Positions 1 through 8,605 of a DNA stretch of 64,000 nucleotides are shown in pieces. The notes under the pieces are model-generated. The model did no database searches, was not told the origin of the DNA, and was given only the letters and a program-made list of their open reading frames with translations. The position numbers and the translations under genes are program-made. The DNA is from Raineyella sp. LH-20 (lineage in GTDB: Bacteria; Actinomycetota; Actinomycetes; Propionibacteriales; Propionibacteriaceae): contig NZ_CP137003.1 in assembly GCF_033110965.1 (NCBI RefSeq), positions 2,914,001-2,978,000 on the forward strand, written 5' to 3'. Each line of letters opens with the position of its first letter. Position 1 is the stretch's first letter.

Positions 1-356
1 TACGTCGCCTCGTGGGAGGCGAGAGCGTCCAACAGCCAGGACCAGCCGACCTCGGCGAGCAACGGGTCGGTCAGCATCTCCGGGTCCACCTCCCCCTTGG
101 CGTACGCGACGACCCGGAAGCTACCCTGCCAGGAGTCGACGCCGTCGGGGTCGTGCAGGATCACCACGCGCCCGGTGCCGAGGTCCTGGTCACGGTGCGT
201 GAGGTCCACCGTGATCGCGACGGCGTACGGTGCGACCCGCTGCGGCGAGGGGATCTCCTCGATCGTCACACCGGCACGCCACTGGTGTGTCCGCAGATCG
301 GCAACCACCCGTTGGAACGGGGTCGGTGCTGCCGTGGGATCAGGATGAGCTGCCAC
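1..356 (-). CDS. DUF3000 family protein (partial, cut by window start)
   Basis: The reading frame starts at a GTG at 356 and runs off the left edge, giving 118 residues (start VAAHPDPTAAPTPFQRVVAD). I recognise it as the actinobacterial DUF3000 family by its sequence and by its divergent position next to hemE, an arrangement I recall from other actinobacteria. Its function is not known. There is no Shine-Dalgarno sequence; instead a TACCCT box lies six bases before the GTG, so the mRNA is probably leaderless. The C-terminal end is missing, so overall length cannot be judged. Confidence 0.7.
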   Translation of the reverse strand, partial: MAAHPDPTAAPTPFQRVVADLRTHQWRAGVTIEEIPSPQRVAPYAVAITVDLTHRDQDLGTGRVVILHDPDGVDSWQGSFRVVAYAKGEVDPEMLTDPLLAEVGWSWLLDALASHEAT

Positions 357-362
357 CCCTGT

Positions 363-368
363 AGGGTA
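363..368 (-). promoter_or_regulatory. -10 box, leaderless promoter of DUF3000 gene
   Basis: TACCCT on the minus strand, separated by six bases (ACAGGG) from the GTG start at 356. That spacing puts transcription start on the start codon. No good -35 is visible. Confidence 0.45.
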
Positions 369-531
369 GGCTGCCCGGGCGCCGGACTCTTGAGCGACTC
401 GCCGGGTCCCGAGGGGTGGCACGGCAGGGCGCCGTGCTCGGGGTGACGTACGCGGGGGGTGCCGTACGCGAGGGCCGCGGTGCGGGACGGACGACCGGCA
501 GGTGGTCGGTGCGGCATGCGAGGATGACCCG

Positions 532-1581
532 GTGACTGAAACCCCCAGCCTGCTGTCCGCTGCCGCCCGACAGCAGGGCAACGCTCTCCCCGTGTGGTTC
601 ATGCGCCAGGCCGGGCGGTCCCTGCCGGAGTACCGGGCCGTGCGTGAGGGCGTGCCGATGCTGGAGTCGTGTCGCCGCCCGGAGCTGGTGACCGAGATCA
701 CCCTGCAGCCCGTACGGCGTCACGACGTGGACGCCGCGATCTTCTTCTCCGACATCATGGTGCCGCTGGCGGCCGCCGGGGTGGACCTCGAGATCAAGGC
801 CGGGGTGGGGCCGGTGATCGCCGAGCCGATCCGTACGGCGCAGCAGATCCGCGACCTCCCGGACCTGGACCCGGAGTCGATCCCCGACATCGCCGAAGCG
901 ATCCGTACGATCCGCGCCGAGCTCGCCCCGCACAAGGCACTGATCGGCTTCGCGGGGGCGCCGTTCACCCTCGCTTCCTACCTCGTCGAGGGCGGGCCCA
1001 GCAAGGACTATGCGCGGACCAAGGCACTGATGGCCGGTGAGCCGCTGCTGTGGGACGAACTGTGTGAGAAGCTGGCCCGGATCTCGGCCACCTTCCTGCG
1101 GGTGCAGATCGACGCCGGCGCCCAGGCCGTGCAGCTCTTCGACTCCTGGGTCGGCAGCCTCGCCCCGTACGACTACGCGACGCGGGTCCAGCCGCACTCG
1201 GCCCAAGTGCTGTCCCGGGTGGCCGACGTGCCGCGGATCCACTTCGGCGTCGGCACCGGGGAGTTGCTGCGGCTGATGGGTGGCGCCGGGGCCGATGTCG
1301 TCGGCGTCGACTGGCGGGTGCCGCTCGACGAGGCGACCCGCCGGATCGGTCCGGGTCGCGCGGTCCAGGGCAACCTCGACCCAGCGCTGCTGTCGGCGCC
1401 GTGGGAGGTCATCGCGGAGCGGACCCGCGACGTCATCCGGGCCGGCGCTGCCGCTCCCGGTCACATCTTCAACCTCGGCCACGGGGTGCCGGCCACCGCC
1501 GATCCCGACGTGCTGACCCGACTGGTGGCCTTCATCCATCAGGAGGGCCCGGCCCTGCGGGCCGAAGCACTGGCCCGCTGA
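532..1581 (+). CDS. hemE: Uroporphyrinogen decarboxylase
   Basis: Converts uroporphyrinogen III to coproporphyrinogen III by four decarboxylations, in cytosolic haem synthesis. The 349-residue length is normal. The signature PVWFMRQAGRSLPEYR spans residues 20-35, the FSDIMVPL segment carries the expected Asp74, and GFAGAPFTLASYLVEGG follows. The GTG at 532 is chosen because AGGA lies seven bases upstream and the homologous part begins just after it; an in-frame GTG at 502 would add ten unconvincing residues. hemQ follows 30 bases downstream on the same strand, so the two are probably co-transcribed. A possible -10 (TAGGCT) sits at 367-372, far upstream. Confidence 0.96.
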   Translation: MTETPSLLSAAARQQGNALPVWFMRQAGRSLPEYRAVREGVPMLESCRRPELVTEITLQPVRRHDVDAAIFFSDIMVPLAAAGVDLEIKAGVGPVIAEPIRTAQQIRDLPDLDPESIPDIAEAIRTIRAELAPHKALIGFAGAPFTLASYLVEGGPSKDYARTKALMAGEPLLWDELCEKLARISATFLRVQIDAGAQAVQLFDSWVGSLAPYDYATRVQPHSAQVLSRVADVPRIHFGVGTGELLRLMGGAGADVVGVDWRVPLDEATRRIGPGRAVQGNLDPALLSAPWEVIAERTRDVIRAGAAAPGHIFNLGHGVPATADPDVLTRLVAFIHQEGPALRAEALAR

Positions 1582-1611
1582 CCCCCGTCCACTCTCCAGA
1601 AAGGCATCGCC

Positions 1612-2304
1612 GTGAAGAAGGCACGCGAGATCAACGACACTATCCGCTACACCATGTGGTCCGTGTTCCGGCGGACCGACCCGACCATCGGGGTCGAGGC
1701 GGCCCAGGAGGCGCTGGCCGCACTGGCCGGCTACCAGGAGGAGGACGCCGATCTGGTGGTCCGTGGCTGGTACGACGTGTCGGGCCTCCGCGCCGACGCC
1801 GACCTGATGGTGTGGTGGCACGCCCCCCAGGTGGAGACCCTGCAGGCCGCGTACAACACGCTGCGCGCCTCGCGGCTGGGCCGTACGCTCGAGCCGGTCT
1901 GGTCGCAGGTCGCGCTGCACCGTCCCGCCGAGTTCAACAAGGGCCACGTCCCGGCCTTCATGGCCGAGGAGGAGGCGCATCCGTACCTGGTGGTCTACCC
2001 GTTCGTCCGCTCGCTCGAGTGGTACCTGCTGCCTGACGAGGAGCGTCGCCGGCTGCTGTCCGAGCACGGCATGATGGCCCGCGATTACCCCGATGTCCGG
2101 GCGAACACCGTCTCGTCGTTCGCGCTGGGCGACTACGAGTGGATCCTCGCCTTCGAGGCGGACGAACTGCACCGCATCGTCGACCTGATGCGTCACCTGC
2201 GGGGCGCCGAGGCCCGTCGGCACACCCGTCTGGAGGTGCCCTTCTACACCGGGCGCCGCTACGACCTGATCGAGCTGGTCGACCGCTGGGATCCGGCGCT
2301 CTGA
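1612..2304 (+). CDS. hemQ: Coproheme decarboxylase HemQ (ChdC), chlorite dismutase family
   Basis: Last enzyme of the coproporphyrin-dependent haem pathway: it decarboxylates iron-coproporphyrin III to haem b using peroxide. The protein has 230 residues. His112 (in NKGHVPAF), Tyr129 (in VVYPFVRS) and His152 (in [10 protein letters not shown]) have the same spacing as the distal His, catalytic Tyr and proximal His described for the Corynebacterium enzyme (118, 135, 158). The start is a GTG with AGAAAGG about eight bases upstream. Position directly behind hemE supports the assignment. It means the organism makes haem by the Gram-positive coproporphyrin route. Confidence 0.95.
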   Translation: MKKAREINDTIRYTMWSVFRRTDPTIGVEAAQEALAALAGYQEEDADLVVRGWYDVSGLRADADLMVWWHAPQVETLQAAYNTLRASRLGRTLEPVWSQVALHRPAEFNKGHVPAFMAEEEAHPYLVVYPFVRSLEWYLLPDEERRRLLSEHGMMARDYPDVRANTVSSFALGDYEWILAFEADELHRIVDLMRHLRGAEARRHTRLEVPFYTGRRYDLIELVDRWDPAL

Positions 2305-2353
2305 GCATCCTTCACACATCGGGTGAGCTCGCGGCGTCGGCCGCCGGCTCACC

Positions 2354-2404
2354 CGATCGTTGTGCGGCGCCGATCGTTGTGCAGGCCCGATCGTTGTGCA
2401 GGCC
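2354..2404. repeat. Tandem repeat, 3 x 17 bp
   Basis: The 12-mer CGATCGTTGTGC starts at 2354, 2371 and 2388, an exact 17-bp period; the second and third units are identical over all 17 bases. It lies in the 112-bp gap between the convergent genes hemQ and msrB. Confidence 0.9.
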
Positions 2405-2416
2405 TGCACCGGCCGG

Positions 2417-2860
2417 TCAGTCGCCGGACGGTCGGTCCGTCTCCTCGAACGTCAGCGAGATGCTGTTGATGCAGTAGCGCAGGTCGGTGGGGGTGTCGAA
2501 GCCCTCGCCCTCGAAGACGTGGCCCAGATGCGAGCCGCACCGTGCGCAGCGCACCTCGGTGCGTCGCATGCCCAGGCTGTCGTCGACCAGCTCGACGATC
2601 CGGTCCTCGGCCAGCGGTGACCAGAAGGCCGGCCACCCACAGTGTGCGTCGAACTTCTCCGTGCTGCGGAACAGCTCGGCGCCGCAGGCGCGACACCGGT
2701 AGACGCCGGTGGCGGTCGTCGTCTCGTACTCGCCGGTGAACGGTCGCTCGGTGCCCGCCTCGCGCAGCACGTGGTACTCGGCGGGGGAGAGTCGGGCGCG
2801 CCACTCCTGGTCCGTCAATGTCAGGGTCGGTTCCTGGGGATCCCGGGGTGTGGACGTCAT
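2417..2860 (-). CDS. msrB: Peptide-methionine (R)-S-oxide reductase
   Basis: Reduces the R form of methionine sulfoxide in proteins. The 147-residue protein has the two zinc CxxC pairs (Cys56/59 and Cys105/108), the catalytic Cys130 in [11 protein letters not shown], and Cys74 in DAHCGWPAF, which can serve as the resolving cysteine. The ATG at 2860 gives normal MsrB length. It has no Shine-Dalgarno sequence but a TACACT box seven bases upstream, which points to a leaderless mRNA. It is convergent with hemQ. No msrA is visible nearby. Confidence 0.95.
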   Translation of the reverse strand: MTSTPRDPQEPTLTLTDQEWRARLSPAEYHVLREAGTERPFTGEYETTTATGVYRCRACGAELFRSTEKFDAHCGWPAFWSPLAEDRIVELVDDSLGMRRTEVRCARCGSHLGHVFEGEGFDTPTDLRYCINSISLTFEETDRPSGD

Positions 2861-2867
2861 GGCGGCC

Positions 2868-2873
2868 AGTGTA
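2868..2873 (-). promoter_or_regulatory. -10 box, leaderless promoter of msrB
   Basis: TACACT on the minus strand, seven bases before the msrB ATG. No ribosome binding site is present between them. Confidence 0.4.
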
Positions 2874-2919
2874 ATCCGGCTCACTGTCGGGTCAGGTGCG
2901 ACGCAGGCGCCAGAGTGCC

Positions 2920-3735
2920 TCAGGCGCCGATGGCGTGCAGCTCGGGGGACAGGTCGAGGTCGTCGCCGGCCTCGACCTGCGGCACCAGGCTGCCGAAGTC
3001 GATCAGATCCATCGCGCCCACCACGTAGCGGTGCATGGCCAGCTCGGCCACCTCCGGGCCTGCGGTCATCGGACGGCTGACCACGACCGCGCCGGCGCTC
3101 AGTGCTGCCTCCGCCTGGTGTGCCCACAGATCCGAGGTGCTGAGGAACCACGACCCCACCGCCACGTGCCGGCGGCCCTGGTTCCACAGGGTCTGGATGG
3201 CCTCCTCGACCGACGGTCCGGTCTCGTCGACGTACGCCGTCACGCAGGCCAGCTTGTGGTGCATGCCCCACTGGCGGGTGCGGCGGGCCAGCAGTGCGCG
3301 GCTGCGTACGTCCTGGGTGCCCGAGGTGGAGAGCACCAGTCCGTCCAGTTCGGTCACGTGGTGGTCGCTGAGGGCCTGGCGCAGCGTACGGTCCAGCATG
3401 GTCAGCAGGATCGGCTCCGGGCCGATGGGGCGCGACAGCTGGACCCGCAGATCGGGACAGGCCGACTCGACGCGGGCGATCGCCGCACAGACGACGGCGC
3501 TGGCGCGGTAGGCGCAGCCGACCTCGAGCGGCACGAAGACGATCTCCTCGGTGCCGAGCCGGGCCAGCTTGCTGGCCACCTGGACCGGAGAAGGCCCCGA
3601 TCCGCCGAGATAGGCCGCCCGTACGACCAGCTCCGGGCACCTGGCCATGAGTTCGTTCCGCATCGCATGGGTGATCTCGGCGATCTGGGGATCGCTGTGG
3701 CCATGGGCGAGCAGGACGAGGGCCGGGGCCGTCAT
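2920..3735 (-). CDS. Sirohydrochlorin chelatase-like protein (CbiX/SirB family)
   Basis: This 271-residue protein opens with [13 protein letters not shown], the metal-binding start of the CbiX/SirB chelatases, with His11 as the likely metal ligand. Its length fits the two-domain form of the family, which inserts iron or cobalt into sirohydrochlorin (sirohaem or cobalamin synthesis). The second half (from about residue 135, [16 protein letters not shown]) lacks the matching histidine, as is common. The ATG at 3735 has a strong GGAAAGGAA upstream. No sirohaem, sulfite reductase or cobalamin genes lie in this window, so the metal and pathway are not settled. Confidence 0.8.
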   Translation of the reverse strand: MTAPALVLLAHGHSDPQIAEITHAMRNELMARCPELVVRAAYLGGSGPSPVQVASKLARLGTEEIVFVPLEVGCAYRASAVVCAAIARVESACPDLRVQLSRPIGPEPILLTMLDRTLRQALSDHHVTELDGLVLSTSGTQDVRSRALLARRTRQWGMHHKLACVTAYVDETGPSVEEAIQTLWNQGRRHVAVGSWFLSTSDLWAHQAEAALSAGAVVVSRPMTAGPEVAELAMHRYVVGAMDLIDFGSLVPQVEAGDDLDLSPELHAIGA

Positions 3736-4005
3736 TGCCGGTTCCTTTCCCCCCCGAGCCTCCGGATGCTCCGGACGTGTGGCCGGGGAGTATTGGTCAG
3801 GAGCGCCGTCCTGGGACGGCGTCTCACAAGGTGGATAGGAGAACTGTGACCCGGAATTCACGGGTAATGCAAGTTGCCGTATCACCTGCTGGGACCAGTG
3901 CTCACAATGTGGTCAACATGACACTGTGGGAAGGAGAATCCGCGGCCGGCCTGTCGAGGGTGTGCCTCGGGCCGACCCGGCCGGGCAGATCATGCCCCGA
4001 GGTGT

Positions 4006-4031
4006 GCTCCTCCGGGATCACCCGGAGGAGC
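4006..4031 (-). terminator. Hairpin terminator of tRNA-Val(CAC)
   Basis: Perfect 11-bp arms (GCTCCTCCGGG and CCCGGAGGAGC) with a 4-base loop, 27 bases downstream of the minus-strand tRNA. There is no clear T-run, as is usual in high-GC actinobacteria. Confidence 0.65.
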
Positions 4032-4058
4032 GTTTCACCTGGCCGGAACGCCTTTCGA

Positions 4059-4133
4059 TGGTGGGCGGTACTGGATTCGAACCAGCGACCCCTTCGGTGT
4101 GAACGAAGTGCGCTACCACTGCGCCAACCGCCC
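4059..4133 (-). tRNA. tRNA-Val (anticodon CAC)
   Basis: Folds as a 75-nt tRNA with the CCA end encoded. The acceptor arm is GGGCGGT/ACCGCCC, and the anticodon loop TTCACAC gives anticodon CAC, which reads GUG. Except in the anticodon arm, it is nearly identical to the two tRNA-Val(GAC) genes at 4655 and 8523, so the three share a recent ancestor or are kept alike by gene conversion. Confidence 0.96.
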
Positions 4134-4145
4134 GTGCGAGAGCCA

Positions 4146-4175
4146 ACAATAGCCACGACTCGACCGGGTCGCCAA
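4146..4175 (-). promoter_or_regulatory. Promoter of tRNA-Val(CAC)
   Basis: On the minus strand TTGGCG (4170-4175) and TATTGT (4146-4151) are separated by 18 bases, ending 12 bases before the tRNA. Confidence 0.6.
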
Positions 4176-4309
4176 ATCGGCGGTGGGTGGTGGGCGAAGT
4201 TGCATCGGTGTAACTCGCTCTGGTAGACATCTCTTCGCCGAACGGAGACGGGCGGCGCGATGTCGGGAGCGGGTGCCGACGGGAGGCGGGATCCGGGCGA
4301 TGAACGGAT

Positions 4310-4338
4310 TTGGCCCCTCGAAGTCGGACTGCTAGAGT
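4310..4338 (+). promoter_or_regulatory. Promoter of first tRNA-Gly/Cys/Val cluster
   Basis: TTGGCC (4310-4315) and TAGAGT (4333-4338) with a 17-base spacer, 68 bases before tRNA-Gly. The same TAGAGT element precedes the second cluster at 8222. Confidence 0.6.
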
Positions 4339-4406
4339 TCCTGATCGCGCCTCGGTCGCCGGGGTGCTGGTGATGAAGGTGACCCGTACGGGTTGCACGA
4401 TTCGCT

Positions 4407-4479
4407 GCGGACGTGGCTCAGCTGGTAGAGCATCACCTTGCCAAGGTGAGGGTCGCGGGTTCGAATCCCGTCGTCCGCT
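4407..4479 (+). tRNA. tRNA-Gly (anticodon GCC), copy 1
   Basis: 73 nt, acceptor GCGGACG/CGTCCGC, anticodon loop TTGCCAA giving GCC. CCA is not encoded. The gene is identical to the copy at 8301. Confidence 0.97.
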
Positions 4480-4582
4480 CGGAGAGGGTCTCGCCCTTGG
4501 GAAACCCCAGCAGGATCTGACGCCTGCGAAGCACCGGGATCACCCGGAGCGCGGTGTCGCCCCGGGTGGGAGTTCTTCACCT

Positions 4583-4653
4583 GGTGGAGTGGCCGAGAGG
4601 CGAGGCAACGGACTGCAAATCCGTGTACACGGGTTCAAATCCCGTCTCCACCT
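4583..4653 (+). tRNA. tRNA-Cys (anticodon GCA), copy 1
   Basis: 71 nt, acceptor GGTGGAG/CTCCACC, anticodon loop CTGCAAA giving GCA. It differs from the copy at 8451 by two bases, in the variable loop and the first T-stem base (here a clean A-T pair). Confidence 0.96.
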
Positions 4654-4654
4654 C

Positions 4655-4729
4655 GGGCGGTTGGCGCAGCGGTAGCGCGCTTCCCTGACACGGAAGAGGT
4701 CGCTGGTTCGAACCCAGTACCGCCCACCA
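4655..4729 (+). tRNA. tRNA-Val (anticodon GAC), copy 1
   Basis: 75 nt with encoded CCA, anticodon loop CTGACAC giving GAC. Only one base separates it from tRNA-Cys, so the two must be cut from one precursor. Confidence 0.97.
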
Positions 4730-4732
4730 CAG

Positions 4733-4760
4733 AGGGCCCCGGGGTGATCCCCGGGGCCCT
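4733..4760. terminator. Strong GC hairpin after tRNA cluster 1
   Basis: Perfect 12-bp arms AGGGCCCCGGGG and CCCCGGGGCCCT around a TGAT loop. It can end both the tRNA transcript (plus) and phoD (minus). Confidence 0.85.
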
Positions 4761-4796
4761 CAGCTGTTCCGCGCCGACGTCGCGCGGTCGGACCGG

Positions 4797-6380
4797 TCAG
4801 ACGATGGTGCCCCGGATCATGTCCGAAATGCCGGGGACGCCGTCGCGCACGACCGCGGTGGCGCGGGTGTAGACCGGAGCGTCCGGCTTCGTCACGTACG
4901 GCAGCACCTTGATCTCCTGGCGCAACTCAGCCTTGGTGTAGACCGTCTTCTGGTAGCCGCGGCGGGTGTTGGCCAGCTTGAGCCACGGGCTGGCGGCCAT
5001 CCGGTTCCGGGCCGTCGCGTCCTGTTCCGAGCCGTCGCCACCGGAGGTGATCGAGGTCGCCATGAAGTCGGCCCCGACGACCGGGGAGTCCGCCTCGTCG
5101 AAGTTGACCAGCAGGTCGGAGGCCATGTTCCAGTGGCCGTTGCCGGCCATGTGGACGAAGTTGGTCACGCCGAGGTCGTGGACCTGGCTGAGCAGGTGGG
5201 TGCGATACCAGGCGTAGCCGTCCCACGGATCGTTGGGCACGTTGACGGCGTCCCCGGCGGCCGCGTCCTGCTGAGCCATCTGGACCGGGTCCGCCATCAC
5301 GCGCCACCGCGCCGACCTGTCGGCCAGGCCGTTGAGCAGCCACTTCTCCTGGGCGGCGCCGAGCATGGTGCGGCCCGGGAGCCAGCGATCGGTCACGTTG
5401 GTCTTCGGATCGTTCTGGAAGGAGCGGTACTGGCGGGTGTCGACCATGTGCACGTCGGCGAGGCGGCCGAAGCGCAGGTGGCGGTACGCCTGCACGTCCG
5501 GCCCCACCGGACGCTGGGCCTTGCGGACCGGCAGGTTCTCGTACCAGGCCTGGAGGGCCCGAGCGCGGCGCGCCAGCCACACCTCGCGGTCCTGGTCGGC
5601 CTCCTTGTCGATCTCGGACCTGTCGGCGGCCCAGTTGTTCTCGACTTCATGGTCGTCGAAGACGCACATGAACGGAGCCGACCGGCGAGCCAGGATCAGG
5701 TCGGGATCGGCGTTGTACTGCCCGAAGCGGACGCGGTAGTCGGCCAGGTCCCAGATCTCCTTGAGCGGGGCGTGCGGGCGGCCGATGGTGCCCGCCGCGC
5801 CGCCCTCGTAGATGTAGTCACCCACGTGCAGGACGAGGTCGACCTGCTCGTCGGCGATGTGGCGGAAGGCGGTGAAGTAGCCCGCGGGAAGGTTCTGGCA
5901 GGTGGCCAGCACCGAGGTGAACGACGCGATATCGGCATCGGGTGCCGGCGCGGTCTTCGTACGACCCACCATGCTGACCTCGTTGCCCACGCGGAAGCGG
6001 TACCAGTACTCACGGCCTGGCTCCAGGCCGTCGACCTCGGCGTGCACCGAGTGGCCCCATCGCGGGGTGGCCAGCTCGACCCCACGGCGCACGACGCCGT
6101 GCGAGGAGAACGCCTCATCGGTCGAGATCTCCCAGCTGACCGGGATCTCCTGGAGCGGATCGCGCAGCCCGCCGAAGCCGTCGAGGGCGGTGGGCTCCGG
6201 AGCCAGCCGCGTCCAGAGCACGACACTGGTGGGCCACGGATCACCCGAGGCGACGCCACAGGCGAACGGATCCGACCCGACGCGCGGGTCCGCCGACGCC
6301 ACCAGCGGCGGAGCCATCGTCATGGCGCCGGCCGCCGCGCCGGCGATCAGCAGGGAACGGCGGGACAGGGACAAGGACAT
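4797..6380 (-). CDS. phoD: Secreted PhoD-family alkaline phosphatase/phosphodiesterase
   Basis: A 527-residue metallophosphoesterase that releases phosphate outside the cell. The N-terminus SLSRRSLLIAGAAAGAM is a Tat signal with twin arginine. A typical PhoD N-terminal domain (FACGVASGDPWPTSVVLWTRL) follows, then the metal-binding stretches HVGDYIYEGG and FDDHEVENNW. PhoD enzymes use iron and calcium and act on phosphomono- and diesters. The ATG at 6380 has GGGAGG a few bases upstream. It lies 117 bp downstream of sppA on the same strand and between two copies of a tRNA cluster. No Pho-box was identified with confidence. Confidence 0.93.
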   Translation of the reverse strand: MSLSLSRRSLLIAGAAAGAMTMAPPLVASADPRVGSDPFACGVASGDPWPTSVVLWTRLAPEPTALDGFGGLRDPLQEIPVSWEISTDEAFSSHGVVRRGVELATPRWGHSVHAEVDGLEPGREYWYRFRVGNEVSMVGRTKTAPAPDADIASFTSVLATCQNLPAGYFTAFRHIADEQVDLVLHVGDYIYEGGAAGTIGRPHAPLKEIWDLADYRVRFGQYNADPDLILARRSAPFMCVFDDHEVENNWAADRSEIDKEADQDREVWLARRARALQAWYENLPVRKAQRPVGPDVQAYRHLRFGRLADVHMVDTRQYRSFQNDPKTNVTDRWLPGRTMLGAAQEKWLLNGLADRSARWRVMADPVQMAQQDAAAGDAVNVPNDPWDGYAWYRTHLLSQVHDLGVTNFVHMAGNGHWNMASDLLVNFDEADSPVVGADFMATSITSGGDGSEQDATARNRMAASPWLKLANTRRGYQKTVYTKAELRQEIKVLPYVTKPDAPVYTRATAVVRDGVPGISDMIRGTIV

Positions 6381-6497
6381 GAGAACCTCCCGGGAGAACG
6401 TGATCGCCCGGGACGCTAGAGACGACAGGTGGCGTCCCGATGAACGGTGATCGAGGTTGCCGTGAATCTCCCGGGACGGTCCGCCACCCGCTCGCCC

Positions 6498-8144
6498 TCA
6501 CCAGCGCACGCGCAGCCCCGGCTGCAGCAGCGTCAGCACCTTCTCCTGGCCGAACGGCTCCAGCAGCCCCTCGACGCCGCGTCCCAGCTCCGGCACGGCG
6601 GCCAGCGGTCCGCGGTGCGGACGCGGTGAGGGGCGCCACACGGGTGCCGAGGCAGGCAGCCCGGCCAGCTCCCGGGCCCGCTCGACGGCGGCCGTACGAT
6701 CCCCGAAACGGTCGATCAGACCGACCCGCAGTGCATCGGCGCCGCTCCAGATGCGGCCCTGCCCGATCGCGTCGATCTCGTCGTGGTCCCGATGACGCCC
6801 CGCGGCCACCTCGTCGACGAACCGGTCGTACACGTCGACGACCATGGCGTGGAGGAAGGCCCGCTCGTCATCGGTCAGCTCGCGGGCGGCGGAGAACATC
6901 AGTGCCCGGTCATCACCCAGCCGGTCGATGGCGATGCCGTGGCGCTGCAGCAGGTCACGCAGCACCGGCCGCGCCATGATCACCCCGATCGATCCGGTCA
7001 GCGTGAAGGGACTGGCGACGATCTCCCGCGCCCTCGAGGCCACGTAGTAGCCGCCCGACGCGGCGACATCGTCCATCGAGGCCACCACCGGGACCTGCGC
7101 GGTGGCGATCTCGCGGCTGATCAGATCGGAGGCCACCGCAGACCCCCCGCCGGAGTTGACCGACAGCACGATCGCCTTCGTCGACCGATCGGCCTTGGCG
7201 GTGCGCAGTTGGCCCACGACCGTGTCCGACCCGCAGGTCGGGGCGGAGAACGGGGTGCCCGGACGGCTCGGACCGGAGACGATCATCCCCTCGACCCGCA
7301 CCACCGCCACCCGGTCCGCGCCGGCCGCGCGGCGGATCAGCCCGACGGTGCGCCGGGACGCCCGGTCGACCGTGGGCAGAACGAACTCCAGGGCACCCAT
7401 CCGTGCCGCCGGGTCGATCTGCACGATCTCGTCGTCGTACGCCACCCGATCGATCACTCCGGCGGCGGCCGCCTGTTCGGCGGTGACCAGGTCGGCGCTC
7501 AGCCAGCCGGCCACCTGATCGAGCGGCAGCCCGCGATCCGCAGCCACCCGGGCCGCCCACTGGTCGCGGACGGTGTCCAGGTAGGCCTGCAGTTGCTCGC
7601 GCTCGGCATCGTCCATCGAGTCGTCGGTGAAGGTCGAAGCCGCCGACTTGTAGCGCCCGATCCGTTCGGTCTCGAACCCGACACCGTGTGCTCCGAGGAA
7701 GCCGCCGAGATAGGTGCGCTCGGCGGCCGGGCCGGTCAGCAGCACGCTGGCCGACGGGGGAGCGGTGATCTCCCGCGCGGTGCGGGTGAGCAGCAGGGTG
7801 CCGGCGCTGATCGTGGGCAGGGATGCGACCACGTGCTTGCGCGCCGCGAGCGTGGCCAACAGTTCGGCGATCGCGTCGAGTGTTGCGGCCCCGACGGTGA
7901 GCGTGCCGACGCGCACCAACACGTGGGAGATGTGGTCGGAAGCGCCCAGCCGCTCCACCTTCGTGTGCAGCGCCTCGAACGACTCGGTGCCGGCCAGCAG
8001 GCTGCGCAGGTTCAGGGTGGAGTGCTCGGGATAGGCGCCGCGCAGGTCCACCACCGCCCAGTCTGGGCGGGGCTGGGAGCTGGGGCGGGCGGTGTCGCTG
8101 ATCGTACGGACGGCGGCGGCGAGACGATCGGTGAAGTCAGCCAT
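6498..8144 (-). CDS. sppA: Signal peptide peptidase SppA, double-domain type (S49)
   Basis: A 548-residue serine protease of the long SppA form, with an inactive-like first half and catalytic second half. The likely general-base lysine is in ERIGRYKSAAS and the nucleophile serine in VNSGGGSAVASDL. It cleaves leftover signal peptides at the membrane. No N-terminal membrane segment is seen. Longer versions of this frame exist but would run through the tRNA-Gly gene at 8301, so the ATG at 8144 is chosen; a TACGCT box lies six bases before it and no ribosome binding site is present, suggesting a leaderless mRNA. Confidence 0.92.
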   Translation of the reverse strand: MADFTDRLAAAVRTISDTARPSSQPRPDWAVVDLRGAYPEHSTLNLRSLLAGTESFEALHTKVERLGASDHISHVLVRVGTLTVGAATLDAIAELLATLAARKHVVASLPTISAGTLLLTRTAREITAPPSASVLLTGPAAERTYLGGFLGAHGVGFETERIGRYKSAASTFTDDSMDDAEREQLQAYLDTVRDQWAARVAADRGLPLDQVAGWLSADLVTAEQAAAAGVIDRVAYDDEIVQIDPAARMGALEFVLPTVDRASRRTVGLIRRAAGADRVAVVRVEGMIVSGPSRPGTPFSAPTCGSDTVVGQLRTAKADRSTKAIVLSVNSGGGSAVASDLISREIATAQVPVVASMDDVAASGGYYVASRAREIVASPFTLTGSIGVIMARPVLRDLLQRHGIAIDRLGDDRALMFSAARELTDDERAFLHAMVVDVYDRFVDEVAAGRHRDHDEIDAIGQGRIWSGADALRVGLIDRFGDRTAAVERARELAGLPASAPVWRPSPRPHRGPLAAVPELGRGVEGLLEPFGQEKVLTLLQPGLRVRW

Positions 8145-8150
8145 GCGTCC

Positions 8151-8156
8151 AGCGTA
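8151..8156 (-). promoter_or_regulatory. -10 box, leaderless promoter of sppA
   Basis: TACGCT on the minus strand, six bases (GGACGC) before the ATG. Confidence 0.45.
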
Positions 8157-8197
8157 CGAGCGGCCCGGGCGCGACCTGCTGTGGGAGGCGCGCCGAT

Positions 8198-8227
8198 TTG
8201 CGCCGGCTCCGGACGGTCGGCTAGAGT
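8198..8227 (+). promoter_or_regulatory. Promoter of second tRNA-Gly/Cys/Val cluster
   Basis: TTGCGC (8198-8203) and TAGAGT (8222-8227) with an 18-base spacer, 73 bases before tRNA-Gly. Confidence 0.6.
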
Positions 8228-8300
8228 TTCTCAACGCCCCGGGGGGAATCCGGGGCAGCGAGTGATGATGGTCGCCCCGGCAGGGGCTGCCGGCATCCAT

Positions 8301-8373
8301 GCGGACGTGGCTCAGCTGGTAGAGCATCACCTTGCCAAGGTGAGGGTCGCGGGTTCGAATCCCGTCGTCCGCT
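8301..8373 (+). tRNA. tRNA-Gly (anticodon GCC), copy 2
   Basis: Identical to the tRNA-Gly at 4407; 73 nt, CCA not encoded. Confidence 0.97.
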
Positions 8374-8450
8374 CGGAGCGGATCCCGCCCCCGGGGCGGA
8401 TCCGTACGGCCTCAGCACGTACGGCCTCCCTCAGGCGAAGATCCTTCGAC

Positions 8451-8521
8451 GGTGGAGTGGCCGAGAGGCGAGGCAACGGACTGCAAATCCGTGCACGCGG
8501 GTTCAAATCCCGTCTCCACCT
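8451..8521 (+). tRNA. tRNA-Cys (anticodon GCA), copy 2
   Basis: 71 nt. Compared with copy 1 it has a C for T in the variable loop and a G for A at the first T-stem position, leaving a G-U pair there. Confidence 0.96.
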
Positions 8522-8522
8522 C

Positions 8523-8597
8523 GGGCGGTTGGCGCAGCGGTAGCGCGCTTCCCTGACACGGAAGAGGTCGCTGGTTCGAACCCAGTACCGCCCACCA
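8523..8597 (+). tRNA. tRNA-Val (anticodon GAC), copy 2
   Basis: Identical to the tRNA-Val at 4655, CCA encoded, again one base behind tRNA-Cys. Confidence 0.97.
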
Positions 8598-8605
8598 TGC
8601 TGCAG

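Noticed and set aside
340-2409. Long minus-strand open frame (689 codons) over hemE and hemQ
   Set aside because: It is a by-product of GC-rich codon use opposite two well-identified genes; the translation is Arg/Gly/His/Pro-rich with no family resemblance. The same holds for the long frames opposite thrS (12377-15115), opposite the phosphatase gene (53910-56735), and over amt and the ABC permease (49694-52333).
8145-8330. N-terminal extension of sppA by 62 codons
   Set aside because: It would be read through the tRNA-Gly gene on the other strand and has no similarity; the ATG at 8144 has a promoter box at the leaderless distance.
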